Source: Paraburkholderia sp. FT54 (GTDB lineage Bacteria > Pseudomonadota > Gammaproteobacteria > Burkholderiales > Burkholderiaceae). From it: DNA of 64,000 bases. The stretch covers positions 2,108,001 to 2,172,000 of the forward strand of contig NZ_CP134195.1 of NCBI RefSeq assembly GCF_031585635.1. The letters are read 5' to 3'. Under the pieces are notes generated by a model. It saw only the letters and a list, made by a program, of their open reading frames with translations, ran no database searches and had not been told where the DNA came from. Numbering within the stretch: the first letter of the stretch is position 1; each line of letters begins with the position of its first letter. Of this stretch, positions 53,185-62,471 are shown piece after piece. Both the position numbers and the translations under genes were made by a program.

Positions 53185-55359
53185 ATGACTCAGATGAACC
53201 CGCGCGGCGGACTGCAAGTCGCCGCCAACCTCGACCAGTTCGTCGAAACCGAAGCCCTGCCCGGCACCGGAATCGACAGCGCCGCATTCTGGTCGGGTTT
53301 CGATGCCCTCGTGCACGAGCTGGCGCCCAAAAACCGTGCGTTGCTCGCCGAGCGCGACCGCCTGCAAACCGAACTGGACAACTGGCATCGCGCCAATCCG
53401 GGTCCGGTGCGCGATCTGCGAGCGTACCGTGCGTTTCTCGAAGGCATCGGCTATATCGTGCCCGTGCCAGCCAGCGTCAAGGCCACAACCGACAACGTCG
53501 ACACCGAAATCGCCGAACAGGCCGGCCCGCAACTCGTGGTGCCGCTGTCGAATCAGCGCTATGCGCTGAACGCGGCGAACGCGCGCTGGGGCAGCCTGTA
53601 CGACGCGCTGTACGGCACCGACGCGATCCCCGAGACCCATGGCGCCGAAAAGCAGAAGGACTTCAACCCGGTGCGCGGCGCCGCGGTGATCGCCTATGCA
53701 CGCAAGTTTCTCGATCAGGCCGCGCCGCTCGCGAACGGCTCGCATGCCGACGCGACGCGCTATAGCGTCGAAGGCGGCAAGCTGGTCGTCACCCTGAAGA
53801 ACGGCACGAGCGAGCTGAAGACGCCGGCGCAATTGATCGGCTATCAGGGTGAAGAGAGCGCGCCGTCCGCGGTGTTGCTCAAGCACAATGGCCTGCACTT
53901 CGAAATCCAGATCGATGCGAACGATTCGATCGGCAGGACCGATTCGGCGCATGTGAAGGACGTGGTGGTCGAAGCGGCGGTGAGCACGATCATCGACTGT
54001 GAAGACTCGGTCGCGGCCGTGGATGCGGACGACAAGGTGCAGCTCTACCGCAACTGGCTCGGCCTGATGACCGGCGACCTGACCGAAGAGGTCACGAAGA
54101 ACGGCAAGACGTTCACGCGCCGGCTCAACGCCGACCGCGTGTACACCGCCGCGAACGGCACAGCGCCGGTCGTGCTGCATGGCCGCTCATTGCTGTTCAT
54201 CCGCAACGTCGGTCATTTGATGACCAATCCGGCGGTGCTGACCAAAGACGGCCACGAGATTCCGGAAGGCATTCTCGATGCGGTCATCACCACGCTGTGC
54301 GCGTTGCACGACCGCAAGCACCAGCTGAATTCGCGCACCGGCTCGGTCTATATCGTCAAGCCGAAGATGCACGGGCCGGCCGAAGTAGCCTTCTCCAGCG
54401 AGTTGTTCGCGCGCGTGGAAGACCTGCTGAAGCTGCCGCGCAACACGATCAAGATGGGCATCATGGACGAGGAGCGCCGCACCAGCGTGAACCTGCTCGC
54501 CTGTATCGCACAAGCGTCGGAGCGTGTCGCGTTCATCAACACGGGTTTCCTCGACCGCACGGGCGACGAGATGCACTCGGCCATGCAAGCCGGTCCGATG
54601 ATGCGCAAGGGCGACATGAAGTCGAGCACGTGGATTGCCGCGTATGAGCGCAGCAACGTGCTGGTCGGTTTGAGCGCCGGCCTGCGCGGCCGTTCGCAGA
54701 TCGGCAAGGGCATGTGGGCGATGCCCGACCTGATGCACGCCATGCTCGAACAGAAGATCGCGCATCCGAAGGCCGGTGCGAACACCGCATGGGTGCCCTC
54801 GCCGACCGCTGCTGCGCTGCACGCGTTGCATTATCACCAGGTCGACGTGCAGGCTGTTCAGCGCGAACTGGAACGCACGGATTACGCGAAGGTTCGCGAC
54901 GAACTGCTCGACGGGCTGCTGACGATTCCGGTCGTCGCCGAGGCGAAATGGAGCGACGACGAGATCCGCAGCGAGATCGACAACAATGCGCAGGGCATTC
55001 TCGGCTACGTGGTGCGCTGGATCGATCAGGGCGTGGGCTGCTCGAAGGTGCCGGACATTCACAATGTCGGCCTGATGGAAGATCGGGCTACGTTGCGTAT
55101 TTCGAGTACGCACATCGCCAACTGGCTGTATCACGGCGTGGTGACGCGCGAGGTCGTCGAAGAGACGTTCAAGCGTATGGCCAAGGTGGTTGATGAGCAG
55201 AATGCGGGCGATCCGCTTTACAAGCCGATGGCGCCGGGCTTCGACACGATCGCGTTCAAGGCCGCGCAAGCGCTGGTGTTCGAAGGACGCCAGCAGCCGA
55301 GCGGGTATACGGAACCGTTGCTGCATAAGTTCCGGTTGGAGGTGAAGAAGGAAGGTTGA
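53185..55359 (+). CDS. glcB: malate synthase G
   Basis: A 724-residue malate synthase of isoform G. It condenses glyoxylate with acetyl-CoA to give malate. Segments include [36 protein letters not shown], the catalytic region [19 protein letters not shown] with [21 protein letters not shown], and [15 protein letters not shown] stretches near the end. The ATG at 53185 has GGAG six bases upstream; 53173 is an alternative. It lies 115 bases after glcG, so glycolate is carried through glyoxylate to malate by adjacent genes. Confidence 0.96.
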   Translation: MTQMNPRGGLQVAANLDQFVETEALPGTGIDSAAFWSGFDALVHELAPKNRALLAERDRLQTELDNWHRANPGPVRDLRAYRAFLEGIGYIVPVPASVKATTDNVDTEIAEQAGPQLVVPLSNQRYALNAANARWGSLYDALYGTDAIPETHGAEKQKDFNPVRGAAVIAYARKFLDQAAPLANGSHADATRYSVEGGKLVVTLKNGTSELKTPAQLIGYQGEESAPSAVLLKHNGLHFEIQIDANDSIGRTDSAHVKDVVVEAAVSTIIDCEDSVAAVDADDKVQLYRNWLGLMTGDLTEEVTKNGKTFTRRLNADRVYTAANGTAPVVLHGRSLLFIRNVGHLMTNPAVLTKDGHEIPEGILDAVITTLCALHDRKHQLNSRTGSVYIVKPKMHGPAEVAFSSELFARVEDLLKLPRNTIKMGIMDEERRTSVNLLACIAQASERVAFINTGFLDRTGDEMHSAMQAGPMMRKGDMKSSTWIAAYERSNVLVGLSAGLRGRSQIGKGMWAMPDLMHAMLEQKIAHPKAGANTAWVPSPTAAALHALHYHQVDVQAVQRELERTDYAKVRDELLDGLLTIPVVAEAKWSDDEIRSEIDNNAQGILGYVVRWIDQGVGCSKVPDIHNVGLMEDRATLRISSTHIANWLYHGVVTREVVEETFKRMAKVVDEQNAGDPLYKPMAPGFDTIAFKAAQALVFEGRQQPSGYTEPLLHKFRLEVKKEG

Positions 55360-55428
55360 GAGCGGATCTTGGCCGGGTCGCGCGGGATGCGTGGGCCGGT
55401 TGTCGTCAATACGCCGCTTTAAAGGCAG

Positions 55429-55450
55429 AAGGGCCGCTCGCGCGGCCCTT
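55429..55450 (+). terminator. intrinsic terminator after malate synthase
   Basis: AAGGGCCGC-TCGC-GCGGCCCTT: a perfect 9-pair GC-rich stem with a 4-base loop, 70 bases past the malate synthase stop. Only a short T-rich tail follows, but the stem is strong and the position fits the end of the glc operon. Confidence 0.65.
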
Positions 55451-55814
55451 CGTTCACATAACGACGCTAGATCATCGAAATGCGGCATTAAACGAGTTGA
55501 CCCAGCCTTCCGGCCACGACTGCATCCTGCAGGACTTGGCTAAGTTACTGTTTCCGGCTCATCGATTTGCCCCTCTATTGGCCCCAAACCGTTACAGCCC
55601 GACCGGCCGGGTACAGCACAACGACGCCACCGCCCCCTGTGTACCTGGTAGTACCATTCGATCTCCGGGTGACGCAGATTGAATTGTTCACCGCGTCGCA
55701 CATAACGCCTGGCGAAACACCGCAGTTAATGGCCTGATTCGAGTCATGCCGCGTAAATCCCGTGACTACTCCTGCCTCACCAGCCAGTTTCCGCAATCGA
55801 CATGGCGCCTCCGG
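55451..55814. other. 364-base region with no recognised gene
   Basis: Between the terminator and the alpha/beta hydrolase stop. A minus-strand frame at 55575-55796 (73 codons) contains Cys and Gly-rich stretches but has no start signal and no recognisable family, and codon use is not like the neighbours. I see no convincing functional element; it could be a remnant separating the core operon from the next cluster. Confidence 0.35.
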
Positions 55815-56570
55815 TCAAGCCGCGATCTGGGCGACCATCCCGCCCACGATCCGGCAAAATCCGTCGGGCTCCTCGAGCATCATCATGTGGCCGACTTCCG
55901 GCTGGACCACGTAGGACAGCGCCGCAGCTTGCGCCCAGTCCGGCGCGTGCCACCCAGACGCGGACCTTTCGCCAGCGAGCATGAAGAGAGGAGTGCCCCG
56001 CTCGACGACCATGCGAATGCGCGAAAGGAAATCGGGCGCGCCCGTTTCCCGCACTACCGCGCGTGCCATTGCCTGAATCGTTTCGCGCGGTTGGTTCGCG
56101 AGTACGGCGCGAGCCCACTCTAGACGCTGCTGCGTGACGACAATGCCGCCGTCCTTCAGCCAGCCCTCCGGATCGGCGACGAGCCGCGCGTGCTCCGCTT
56201 GCCACGCGGTGGCGTCCAGACCGGCGATTTTCCGGCACCAGAATGCATCGTCGAGGGTGAAATTTCCTTCGACATTTATCACCCCGCGCACAAGGTCGGG
56301 CGCGGACGCGGCAACGAGCATCGCGACTGCGCCGCCAACGCTGTGTCCAAGCAGGACACTCGGCGCGCCGACGTGCTCTTGCACATATCGGATCACATGC
56401 GCCGCCTGGCCGGCCAGCGTGATCGGCTCGACCGCGTCGTCTCCCAGCGCGCCGTAGCCAATCAGATCGGGGGTATGAACATCGACGGCGGCGATGCGCC
56501 GGTTCGGCGCATAGAAGCTTTGTGATCCAAACAGGCCGTGAATCAAGACCAGCGGCATAGCTTTACTCAT
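55815..56570 (-). CDS. alpha/beta hydrolase
   Basis: A 251-residue hydrolase: LVLIHGLFGSQSFYAP with the oxyanion HG, nucleophile Ser in LLGHSVGGAVAM and catalytic His in EVGHMMMLEEP. No signal peptide. It is the last gene of the minus-strand cluster that runs from beyond the window end, 65 bases after the MFS gene. It may hydrolyse or cyclise an intermediate, or remove a protecting group; the substrate is unknown. Confidence 0.9.
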   Translation of the reverse strand: MSKAMPLVLIHGLFGSQSFYAPNRRIAAVDVHTPDLIGYGALGDDAVEPITLAGQAAHVIRYVQEHVGAPSVLLGHSVGGAVAMLVAASAPDLVRGVINVEGNFTLDDAFWCRKIAGLDATAWQAEHARLVADPEGWLKDGGIVVTQQRLEWARAVLANQPRETIQAMARAVVRETGAPDFLSRIRMVVERGTPLFMLAGERSASGWHAPDWAQAAALSYVVQPEVGHMMMLEEPDGFCRIVGGMVAQIAA

Positions 56571-56635
56571 GGTGTTTCACCTGGCAATAGGAATGCAACA
56601 ATGTTTCCGGCAACGCCGACGGCGGTTAACCGCTG

Positions 56636-57838
56636 TCAGCGGCTATAAGTCGTTTCGCACACGGCGCCGATGTTCCGTACCGCGTTCCACGTCATGCTCA
56701 TTACGTAGAACACAACGAACGCAAGCGCCGCAACGAACAAACCGTACCGCTGCGCGGCCCAGCTGCCCGCGAAGCCGGCCACGATCATCCCAAGGTAGAC
56801 GCTCGCATACTGGAACGTGGCGACGAGCGCCATATGCTCGGGCGGCGTCGCCGCGACGACGTCAGCCTGATGCTTGAAGAACAGCACCTCCCAGAAAAAC
56901 ATGTAGACAAAGTAGAGCGTGTAGCTGGCCGTCACGTCCCGGAACGCCGCCGATCCCGCCATCGCGCCGAGACAGATCAGGTTCATCGCGAGCATGGCCA
57001 CCTTGCCTGGCGTGATGCCACGCCGGCTCGCGAGCGCAAACAGCAATGCAGCGATCAGCGCTGACGTCGCGCTGATGATCTGCAGATAGCCGACATAGGT
57101 CTGCGACAGGCCAAGCACCGACGTTGGCAGCGTCACCCGCGACACGTTGAAGAAACCCTGGTAGACCGACACCAGCAGGAAGAACGCGAAAAAGTGACGC
57201 TGCAACGCGGGCGATGTCCGCAGCACCTGCATGAGCGTGCCGAAAGCGCCGGTCGACACGGCGGGGGCAAGTTGGGCCGGCGCGCCGGGCAGCAACATCG
57301 CTGCCAGTGTGCCCAGACCGTATGCAGCGATCGTGATAGCCCCGGCCATCGCCGAGGTGATCTCGCTCTTGTACACCGACAACGCGACACCCGCAATCGC
57401 ACCGGCGATGAACTGCGCGGTCAGCGTGATCGGCAACGCATAGCGAATGTCGTTGGTCGAGAAATAACGTTTGATCGCGACGGTTCGCGCGATCCGCTGC
57501 GTCGCATCCAGGAAACCGATCACCAGCGTGCCAGCGATCGCCGCAGCGACAAAGCGGTCGATCAGCGCGTAGGTCGCCGCCGCGACCAGCACGCCCGCGA
57601 GGTTGAACCAGACGAGGATAGCCTTCGGCGAGCGCCGGCCAGCCGCCGCGTTGATGACGAGGCACAGCAGGACCGGAATCACCATCGGCGCCAGCAGAAC
57701 CGCCTCGGACAGCAACATCGAGCCGGTCTTCTGATACGCAATGTACGACAGATAGACATAACTAAAGACGCTCGCCGCGATCGACGAGAGATTGACGATC
57801 CAAAGCAGCAGACTGACTCGCTGGGGGGTCGGATTCAT
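56636..57838 (-). CDS. MFS transporter, probable product exporter
   Basis: A 400-residue protein with about 10-12 hydrophobic helices, starting SLLLWIVNLSSIAASVFSYV. It resembles the 400-residue MFS exporters found beside biosynthetic genes (macrolide/BacE type) more than sugar or acid importers. The start at 57838 is 23 bases after the ATP-grasp stop; a longer frame upstream is not coding. Its close coupling to the ATP-grasp gene suggests it exports the cluster's product. Confidence 0.88.
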   Translation of the reverse strand: MNPTPQRVSLLLWIVNLSSIAASVFSYVYLSYIAYQKTGSMLLSEAVLLAPMVIPVLLCLVINAAAGRRSPKAILVWFNLAGVLVAAATYALIDRFVAAAIAGTLVIGFLDATQRIARTVAIKRYFSTNDIRYALPITLTAQFIAGAIAGVALSVYKSEITSAMAGAITIAAYGLGTLAAMLLPGAPAQLAPAVSTGAFGTLMQVLRTSPALQRHFFAFFLLVSVYQGFFNVSRVTLPTSVLGLSQTYVGYLQIISATSALIAALLFALASRRGITPGKVAMLAMNLICLGAMAGSAAFRDVTASYTLYFVYMFFWEVLFFKHQADVVAATPPEHMALVATFQYASVYLGMIVAGFAGSWAAQRYGLFVAALAFVVFYVMSMTWNAVRNIGAVCETTYSR

Positions 57839-57861
57839 TGTGTGTGGTCTCCGCTCAGTGC

Positions 57862-59211
57862 TCACGCGTGGTCGGGCAGGTGTGCCTCGAGCCCGTCGAT
57901 CAGGCTGTAGGCGGCACGCTTCAGATCGGCCGGCGTGGCGCTGACGAGAAACGCCTGTCCGGCATAGTTCAGCAGTCCGCCCGCACCGTCGTAGGGCATC
58001 ATGCGGCTGCCCGGGTCCACCGACTGAGCGGCTTCTATCCCCACGTTGGCGCGCTCGTCGACAAGCGCACGCCAGTCCACCTGCTCTGGCCTGAAGGTCT
58101 TCGCGCCACGCCACGGGGTGCCCTTGCTGTCGCAGCCGATTAGCGCAATTGACGCCGCCGCGCAGCGCGGCAGGTTCTGCTCGAACGAAGGAATCGGCGT
58201 CCGCTCGCCAAGCATCACGTCGAGAAACAGGTTGATGTAATCCATGCCGAACACCTCATCCACTTCCTTTGCGATCGCGACTCCGCCCATGCGCGCCGCG
58301 GTTTCGAGGAACGACACACCGCCGTTCGCCATCAGCTTCATCTCTGTGTGTGTCGCACAGTTCTCGAAACCGAGCGCGTCGACCGCAGTCCGGACCAGCG
58401 CGACGATCTGCTCCTTCCTGTCGCGACTCAGCACGCATGGCGCTACGTTTCCCAGTTCGGTGAACGGCTCGATGGTACGCAGACGGCCCGTCATCGCAAG
58501 CGGGAAATACTCGCCGTCGCGCACCAGCCCCTCAACGCTGAGATAATCGCCGTATCCATCTTCGGCGTACCACGACTCGGTAGTCGACTCGATGATCTCT
58601 TCAGCTATCAGTTGTGGAAAGCCGGACTGCTCCGAGAACTCATGCTTTCCGGCGCGACGCGCCGCTTCGGTGGCCCCGAGCAGACGCGCGACGGCGCTGT
58701 CGAGTTCATACATGCCATGGACGATTTGCTGGCCGATCGAACCTGCGCCATACGCGAGCTTGATTAGCACCGGAAAGCGCAATTCCGCGACCCGATGCAA
58801 GTCGTCGTGCCGGCGGATCGCGCGAAATGCCGGCTGCGGCAGACCCGCTTCCTGCCAGCGCTGGCGCATCAGTGTTTTGTTGCGCGCGAGGTTGATATTC
58901 GGGCCTACGCCGCGCACGCCCAGTTGCACCGCGAGTTCCGACACGGACTTTAAAAGGAACTCGGAAAACGTGAACACGACGTCCGGCTTCAGCGTATGCG
59001 CGATTTCGGCAACGCGCGCGAAACCGTCGTCCGGCCGCAGCCCGCTGAAATCGTGCAGCGCGGCGCTGTGCTTGCGCAGGATCTCGAGGTTATAGGAGGA
59101 CGGCTCGCTGACGACGCAGGTATGCACGTCGCCGCGGCTCGCGACTTTCGGGAAGAAGTAGTCGAGCGGCGGCCCCGCCGGCGCGTATACGTAGAGAATC
59201 TTCTTGGTCAT
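57862..59211 (-). CDS. ATP-grasp ligase
   Basis: A 449-residue enzyme. Residues about 115-330 form the ATP-grasp fold: PVLIKLAYGAGSIGQQIV is the nucleotide-binding loop and HTEMKLMANGGVSFLETAAR with MGG holds the metal-binding Glu and Arg. The N-terminal domain (KKILYVYAPAGPPLDYFFP) is a Rossmann-like pre-ATP-grasp unit. It joins a carboxylate to an amine or thiol through an acyl phosphate; similarity in layout to amino acid ligases of the BacD type is by eye only. The ATG at 59211 is chosen. It sits between a carbamoyltransferase and the exporter. Confidence 0.87.
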   Translation of the reverse strand: MTKKILYVYAPAGPPLDYFFPKVASRGDVHTCVVSEPSSYNLEILRKHSAALHDFSGLRPDDGFARVAEIAHTLKPDVVFTFSEFLLKSVSELAVQLGVRGVGPNINLARNKTLMRQRWQEAGLPQPAFRAIRRHDDLHRVAELRFPVLIKLAYGAGSIGQQIVHGMYELDSAVARLLGATEAARRAGKHEFSEQSGFPQLIAEEIIESTTESWYAEDGYGDYLSVEGLVRDGEYFPLAMTGRLRTIEPFTELGNVAPCVLSRDRKEQIVALVRTAVDALGFENCATHTEMKLMANGGVSFLETAARMGGVAIAKEVDEVFGMDYINLFLDVMLGERTPIPSFEQNLPRCAAASIALIGCDSKGTPWRGAKTFRPEQVDWRALVDERANVGIEAAQSVDPGSRMMPYDGAGGLLNYAGQAFLVSATPADLKRAAYSLIDGLEAHLPDHA

Positions 59212-59264
59212 GGTTGCGGAATGCCTCAGGCAGAACGTATGCGATTCGGGAACCCGGTGGGAGC

Positions 59265-60833
59265 TTACTTGCGGATCACGCAGAACCGGTCGTCGTAGAC
59301 GAAGCCGTCGGTCCCAGTGGTTTTGCAGTACAGGTAGAGGTCGCTCGTGCGGTTGATGAAGCCAGTGCCGTTGAAGTTCAGCGACGTGTTGCACAGCACA
59401 CCTGAGCCGGTCTGAGCACGGAACTGCGTGAGCAGCTCGTGCATCCGTGGGTTCTGCTGCGCGTTCACGGTCTGCACACGCGCAGTGCCGTCGACGTGCG
59501 TGATAGCAGCCAGTTCGGGATTGCGCACTTTCTGAAAGTACAGCATGTGCGGCGAAGGACCGGCCCAGTCGAAGTGACGCGACACATCTTCCTCCAGGCA
59601 AATGGGTGCCACGGGACGGAACCCTTCGCGCTTCTTGATGCGGTTCAGGCGATCGCATGTCGATCGCGCGAACGGCGCGGCGAGAATCGAGCGGTTGCCG
59701 AGCGCGCGCGGGCCGATTTCGCACCGTCCCTGGGTCCACGCGACGATGTTGTCCTGTGCGAGAAAGCCGGCGACGCGCGCCAGATCCAGCGGATAGGTAT
59801 CGACGTCCGGCATGTCCGGCTGATCATCGATGAACGCACGGTCGCTATAGACTGACCACTCGAGCTTCGCGCGGTCCGTGAACTCCCGCATCGCGTCGAC
59901 GGCGGTGCCGATCGCGGAGCCCGTGTCGTTCGTGCACGGTGGTACAAACACGTCCTCGAACAGTCCGCTGTTGCGCCACATCGTGTTCCAGTCGCAGTTG
60001 AGCCCGCATCCTCCGGAAATCAACAGCGGATAGCCATCCGTCAGATGCTCCTTTGCGTACATATAGAAGCGGTTGAAGATCTCATCAGAGTAACGCCTAG
60101 CGAGCCGGGTGAAATCCGGATGCTGCAAGCCGATGTTGTAATACTTCGATTTGCGTAGATCGTCCTTCGACAGCGTCGCGAGGATGCTGTCGCGCTCCAG
60201 CAGAAAATTGGTGATCTCGCGCTCGTCACGCGACATTTCGCCAGATTGCCCGTACGCGCACAGCGCCATCAGTTTGCCCGGGTCCTCGTTGCGCAGCTTG
60301 CCCTTCGGCAACGTGAACGTGGGGTCCGCGAGCGCGTACAGAAACGCGTACTTGTTGCCTGGCGTGATCATCACGCGGCCGACGTGATGCACGTCCAGTT
60401 TTTCGTCGACCAGATAGAAGTCGCCGAGCGCGCCTTCCCATGCGAGCACATAGCACGGCTTGCCCTGCTCGAAAGGCGACAAGCCATACGCGCACCAGAT
60501 GTGCGAGCGTTCATGGCTGCTGGTGAAATAGTTTACGTTCGCACCGAACATCGTCGTGCGGTGATGTTGGACCGCCCCGCTGCCGTGTCCGTAATAGCCG
60601 GCGCCGATGGGCGCGTTCGCTGCCATAGAGCCCTTGCCCCAACCGCTCACGGCAAATACGTCCGGCATCGCGCCAAGCTGCTCGGCGGCAAACACGAACT
60701 GCGACGGATTGAACACCTCATAGCGCGGAAAGCTGTCCTTCTCCGGTTCGAACGACCATTCCAACTTGCCGCTCGCAGCATCGATCAGCGCAATGGCGCC
60801 ATCATGGCCCGGCTTCATAGCAAAAATCTTCAC
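59265..60833 (-). CDS. NodU/TobZ-type carbamoyltransferase (divergent copy)
   Basis: A 522-residue two-domain O-carbamoyltransferase. The N-terminal Kae1-like domain keeps the metal-site His-x3-His as SHERSH (His107, His111). The C-terminal YrdC-like domain has QGRCEIGPRALGNRSI and REGFRPVAPICLEED, then NTSLNFNGTGFI. In TobZ these domains make carbamoyl-adenylate and move the carbamoyl group to a hydroxyl. It differs strongly from the copy at 62472, including the HHxSHA motif, so the two probably have different acceptors. GC content and codon use are like the chromosome. Confidence 0.9.
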   Translation of the reverse strand: MKIFAMKPGHDGAIALIDAASGKLEWSFEPEKDSFPRYEVFNPSQFVFAAEQLGAMPDVFAVSGWGKGSMAANAPIGAGYYGHGSGAVQHHRTTMFGANVNYFTSSHERSHIWCAYGLSPFEQGKPCYVLAWEGALGDFYLVDEKLDVHHVGRVMITPGNKYAFLYALADPTFTLPKGKLRNEDPGKLMALCAYGQSGEMSRDEREITNFLLERDSILATLSKDDLRKSKYYNIGLQHPDFTRLARRYSDEIFNRFYMYAKEHLTDGYPLLISGGCGLNCDWNTMWRNSGLFEDVFVPPCTNDTGSAIGTAVDAMREFTDRAKLEWSVYSDRAFIDDQPDMPDVDTYPLDLARVAGFLAQDNIVAWTQGRCEIGPRALGNRSILAAPFARSTCDRLNRIKKREGFRPVAPICLEEDVSRHFDWAGPSPHMLYFQKVRNPELAAITHVDGTARVQTVNAQQNPRMHELLTQFRAQTGSGVLCNTSLNFNGTGFINRTSDLYLYCKTTGTDGFVYDDRFCVIRK

Positions 60834-60938
60834 GGAACTCCTGTCCTTGTTGACCTGGGGCGCTCACTGTCCCCCGTGGAATGAACATCGCGGCGCCCCG
60901 TCGGTCGCGGAGGCGCCTCGCCCGTCTGTTCTGTACGC

Positions 60939-61052
60939 TCAGCGAAGCGGATAGATCGAACTCTCCTGCTTCTTCTTACTCTTCCGGAACAGCTTGCGGA
61001 ACAACGCGGCAATGATCGCGATAAAGCCAGCTTTCTTCGTCTGCGGTTTCAT
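60939..61052 (-). CDS. 37-residue cationic amphipathic peptide
   Basis: ATG at 61052 is preceded by GGAGGAATTC, one of the best ribosome binding sites in the window. The peptide begins MKPQTKKAGF, continues with a hydrophobic helix (FIAIIAALF), then a Lys/Arg-rich segment (RKLFRKSKKKQ) and ends ESSIYPLR. It lies between the SGNH and carbamoyltransferase genes, in line with the operon. It may be a small membrane-associated subunit (small membrane proteins accompany carbamoyltransferases in other clusters, e.g. sxtI-sxtJ-sxtK) or a ribosomal precursor for the ATP-grasp enzyme. Function unknown. Confidence 0.6.
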   Translation of the reverse strand: MKPQTKKAGFIAIIAALFRKLFRKSKKKQESSIYPLR

Positions 61053-61084
61053 GAATTCCTCCAGTTGCCACTTCCGGCAAGTCG

Positions 61085-62179
61085 TTAAAGCACCTTGTTG
61101 GCGATCAGGCGCGCTACTTCGTTGTAGCCCTTGTCGTTGAAATGCACGCGATCGACAAACAGGTAGTCGTCGATGACCGGCGAGTCGCGCAGCAGCACGT
61201 TCATGTCGGCGAAACCGATCTTCCGCTTCTCGCAGATTTCGCGTATGCCGTCGGCAAACGGGACATGAATCTCCTTGCCGAGGATCCCCGCAAAAAGTCG
61301 CCAGAAGTTGTTCGGACAACTGTCAATCGCGTGAAAGATGTCCGCCTCGTCCAGCGTCAAATGATCACGGGTCCAGAACGACATCGGTTGCAAAACGAAA
61401 CTCAACTTCGCCCCCGTTCCAGCCAGTAACTGCTGCCACTGCTTCAGCGAGTTCGAAACGACCCAAGCCGCACGTTTGACCCGCGCATCGGTGTCGGTAC
61501 TGTCGTCGGTGATCACGACGTCGGCAGGGTTGTCCTCCGACAGCAACCGGTTGATATATCGGGAGATGAAGTTCTTCTCGCGACCGTCCAGCGTCGACGC
61601 GTAAGTTCGCGCGCGCCGTTTCAGATCGTCGTTGTACCGGTTCATGTAGTGTTGATACTCGAACGAGTAGTAGTAACGCCCGTGGTCGGTGGCGAGTTCG
61701 TCGGGCTGCCCTTCGAGCGCGAGTGTATTGATGCCGCTCAGCACCACGATGTGATTGATCTGCTCGAAGCGGTGCTGATGCATCATGTACATGAGCACCT
61801 CCTGGACCGCGTTATAGCCGCGTCCGCTGAAATTCAACCATGGCTCGCCGGTCCACGCGGCGAGCCGTGAGGCGACGGTGTGCGAATCTGCCGTTGCGCC
61901 CGTGCCCAGCGCGGTCGAGCCACCGACCAGCAGGTTGACCTGTCGCCCGCTCGGTAGATTGGCGACGCTCACGTCGCGGACGTCGCCGAATGTGCTGAGC
62001 CGGAAACCCAGATCGTCCGTGTTGATCACGTCGGACCGGTAGTTCTTATGATGAAAGAACATCGTGTACGGCAGCCAGCGCACGCCGAGATACATAAACT
62101 CGTCATACTCGCGGATCTGCGGCGTCAACCGGTACACCTCGCGAACCGCCTCATCGTGCGTCAATGCGCGCCTGTCCAT
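61085..62179 (-). CDS. SGNH/GDSL-like hydrolase
   Basis: A 364-residue protein. NLLVGGSTALGTGATADSHT holds the nucleophile Ser (block I variant GGST), NFSGRGYNA the block II Gly, HIVVLSGINT the block III position and VDRVHFNDKGYNEVA the catalytic Asp and His. There is no signal peptide, so it is probably cytosolic, or membrane-associated with its neighbour. It could be an acyl esterase or an acetyltransferase-like tailoring enzyme. Start is 20 bases after the small membrane protein gene. Confidence 0.85.
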   Translation of the reverse strand: MDRRALTHDEAVREVYRLTPQIREYDEFMYLGVRWLPYTMFFHHKNYRSDVINTDDLGFRLSTFGDVRDVSVANLPSGRQVNLLVGGSTALGTGATADSHTVASRLAAWTGEPWLNFSGRGYNAVQEVLMYMMHQHRFEQINHIVVLSGINTLALEGQPDELATDHGRYYYSFEYQHYMNRYNDDLKRRARTYASTLDGREKNFISRYINRLLSEDNPADVVITDDSTDTDARVKRAAWVVSNSLKQWQQLLAGTGAKLSFVLQPMSFWTRDHLTLDEADIFHAIDSCPNNFWRLFAGILGKEIHVPFADGIREICEKRKIGFADMNVLLRDSPVIDDYLFVDRVHFNDKGYNEVARLIANKVL

Positions 62180-62199
62180 TCAACCTCCTCGTCTCGATG

Positions 62200-62421
62200 T
62201 CAGGAATTGCGGCTCGTGAACTGCTCTACGCTGCCCTGGTGAAGGCGCGCACCGTTCGTCCGGCAGATCGGAAACAGATGAAAGTAGGTTGATGCCCGTT
62301 CGTGCTTACGCAAACGGAGCGTGTCCGAGACCAGCCGCGCGCATGCTCCGACCGGAACGACGAAGATGAAAAACGACAACGTGAGAACGACAAGCAACAC
62401 AAATCTGAAGACCATTTTCAT
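62200..62421 (-). CDS. small membrane protein, 73 residues
   Basis: One strongly hydrophobic N-terminal helix (VFRFVLLVVLTLSFFIFVV) followed by PVGACARLVSDTLRLRKHE and a polar tail. The stretch after the helix recalls the end of SxtJ-type small membrane proteins found beside carbamoyltransferases (P-G-x-x-x-R, D, L-R-L-R, then S-T-Y); this is tentative. It lies 50 bases after carbamoyltransferase 2 and 20 before the SGNH gene. Confidence 0.65.
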   Translation of the reverse strand: MKMVFRFVLLVVLTLSFFIFVVPVGACARLVSDTLRLRKHERASTYFHLFPICRTNGARLHQGSVEQFTSRNS

Positions 62422-62471
62422 GGACGTCCCGAAGAATAAAACTGCATGGATACAGGGCGACGTCGCCCGGG

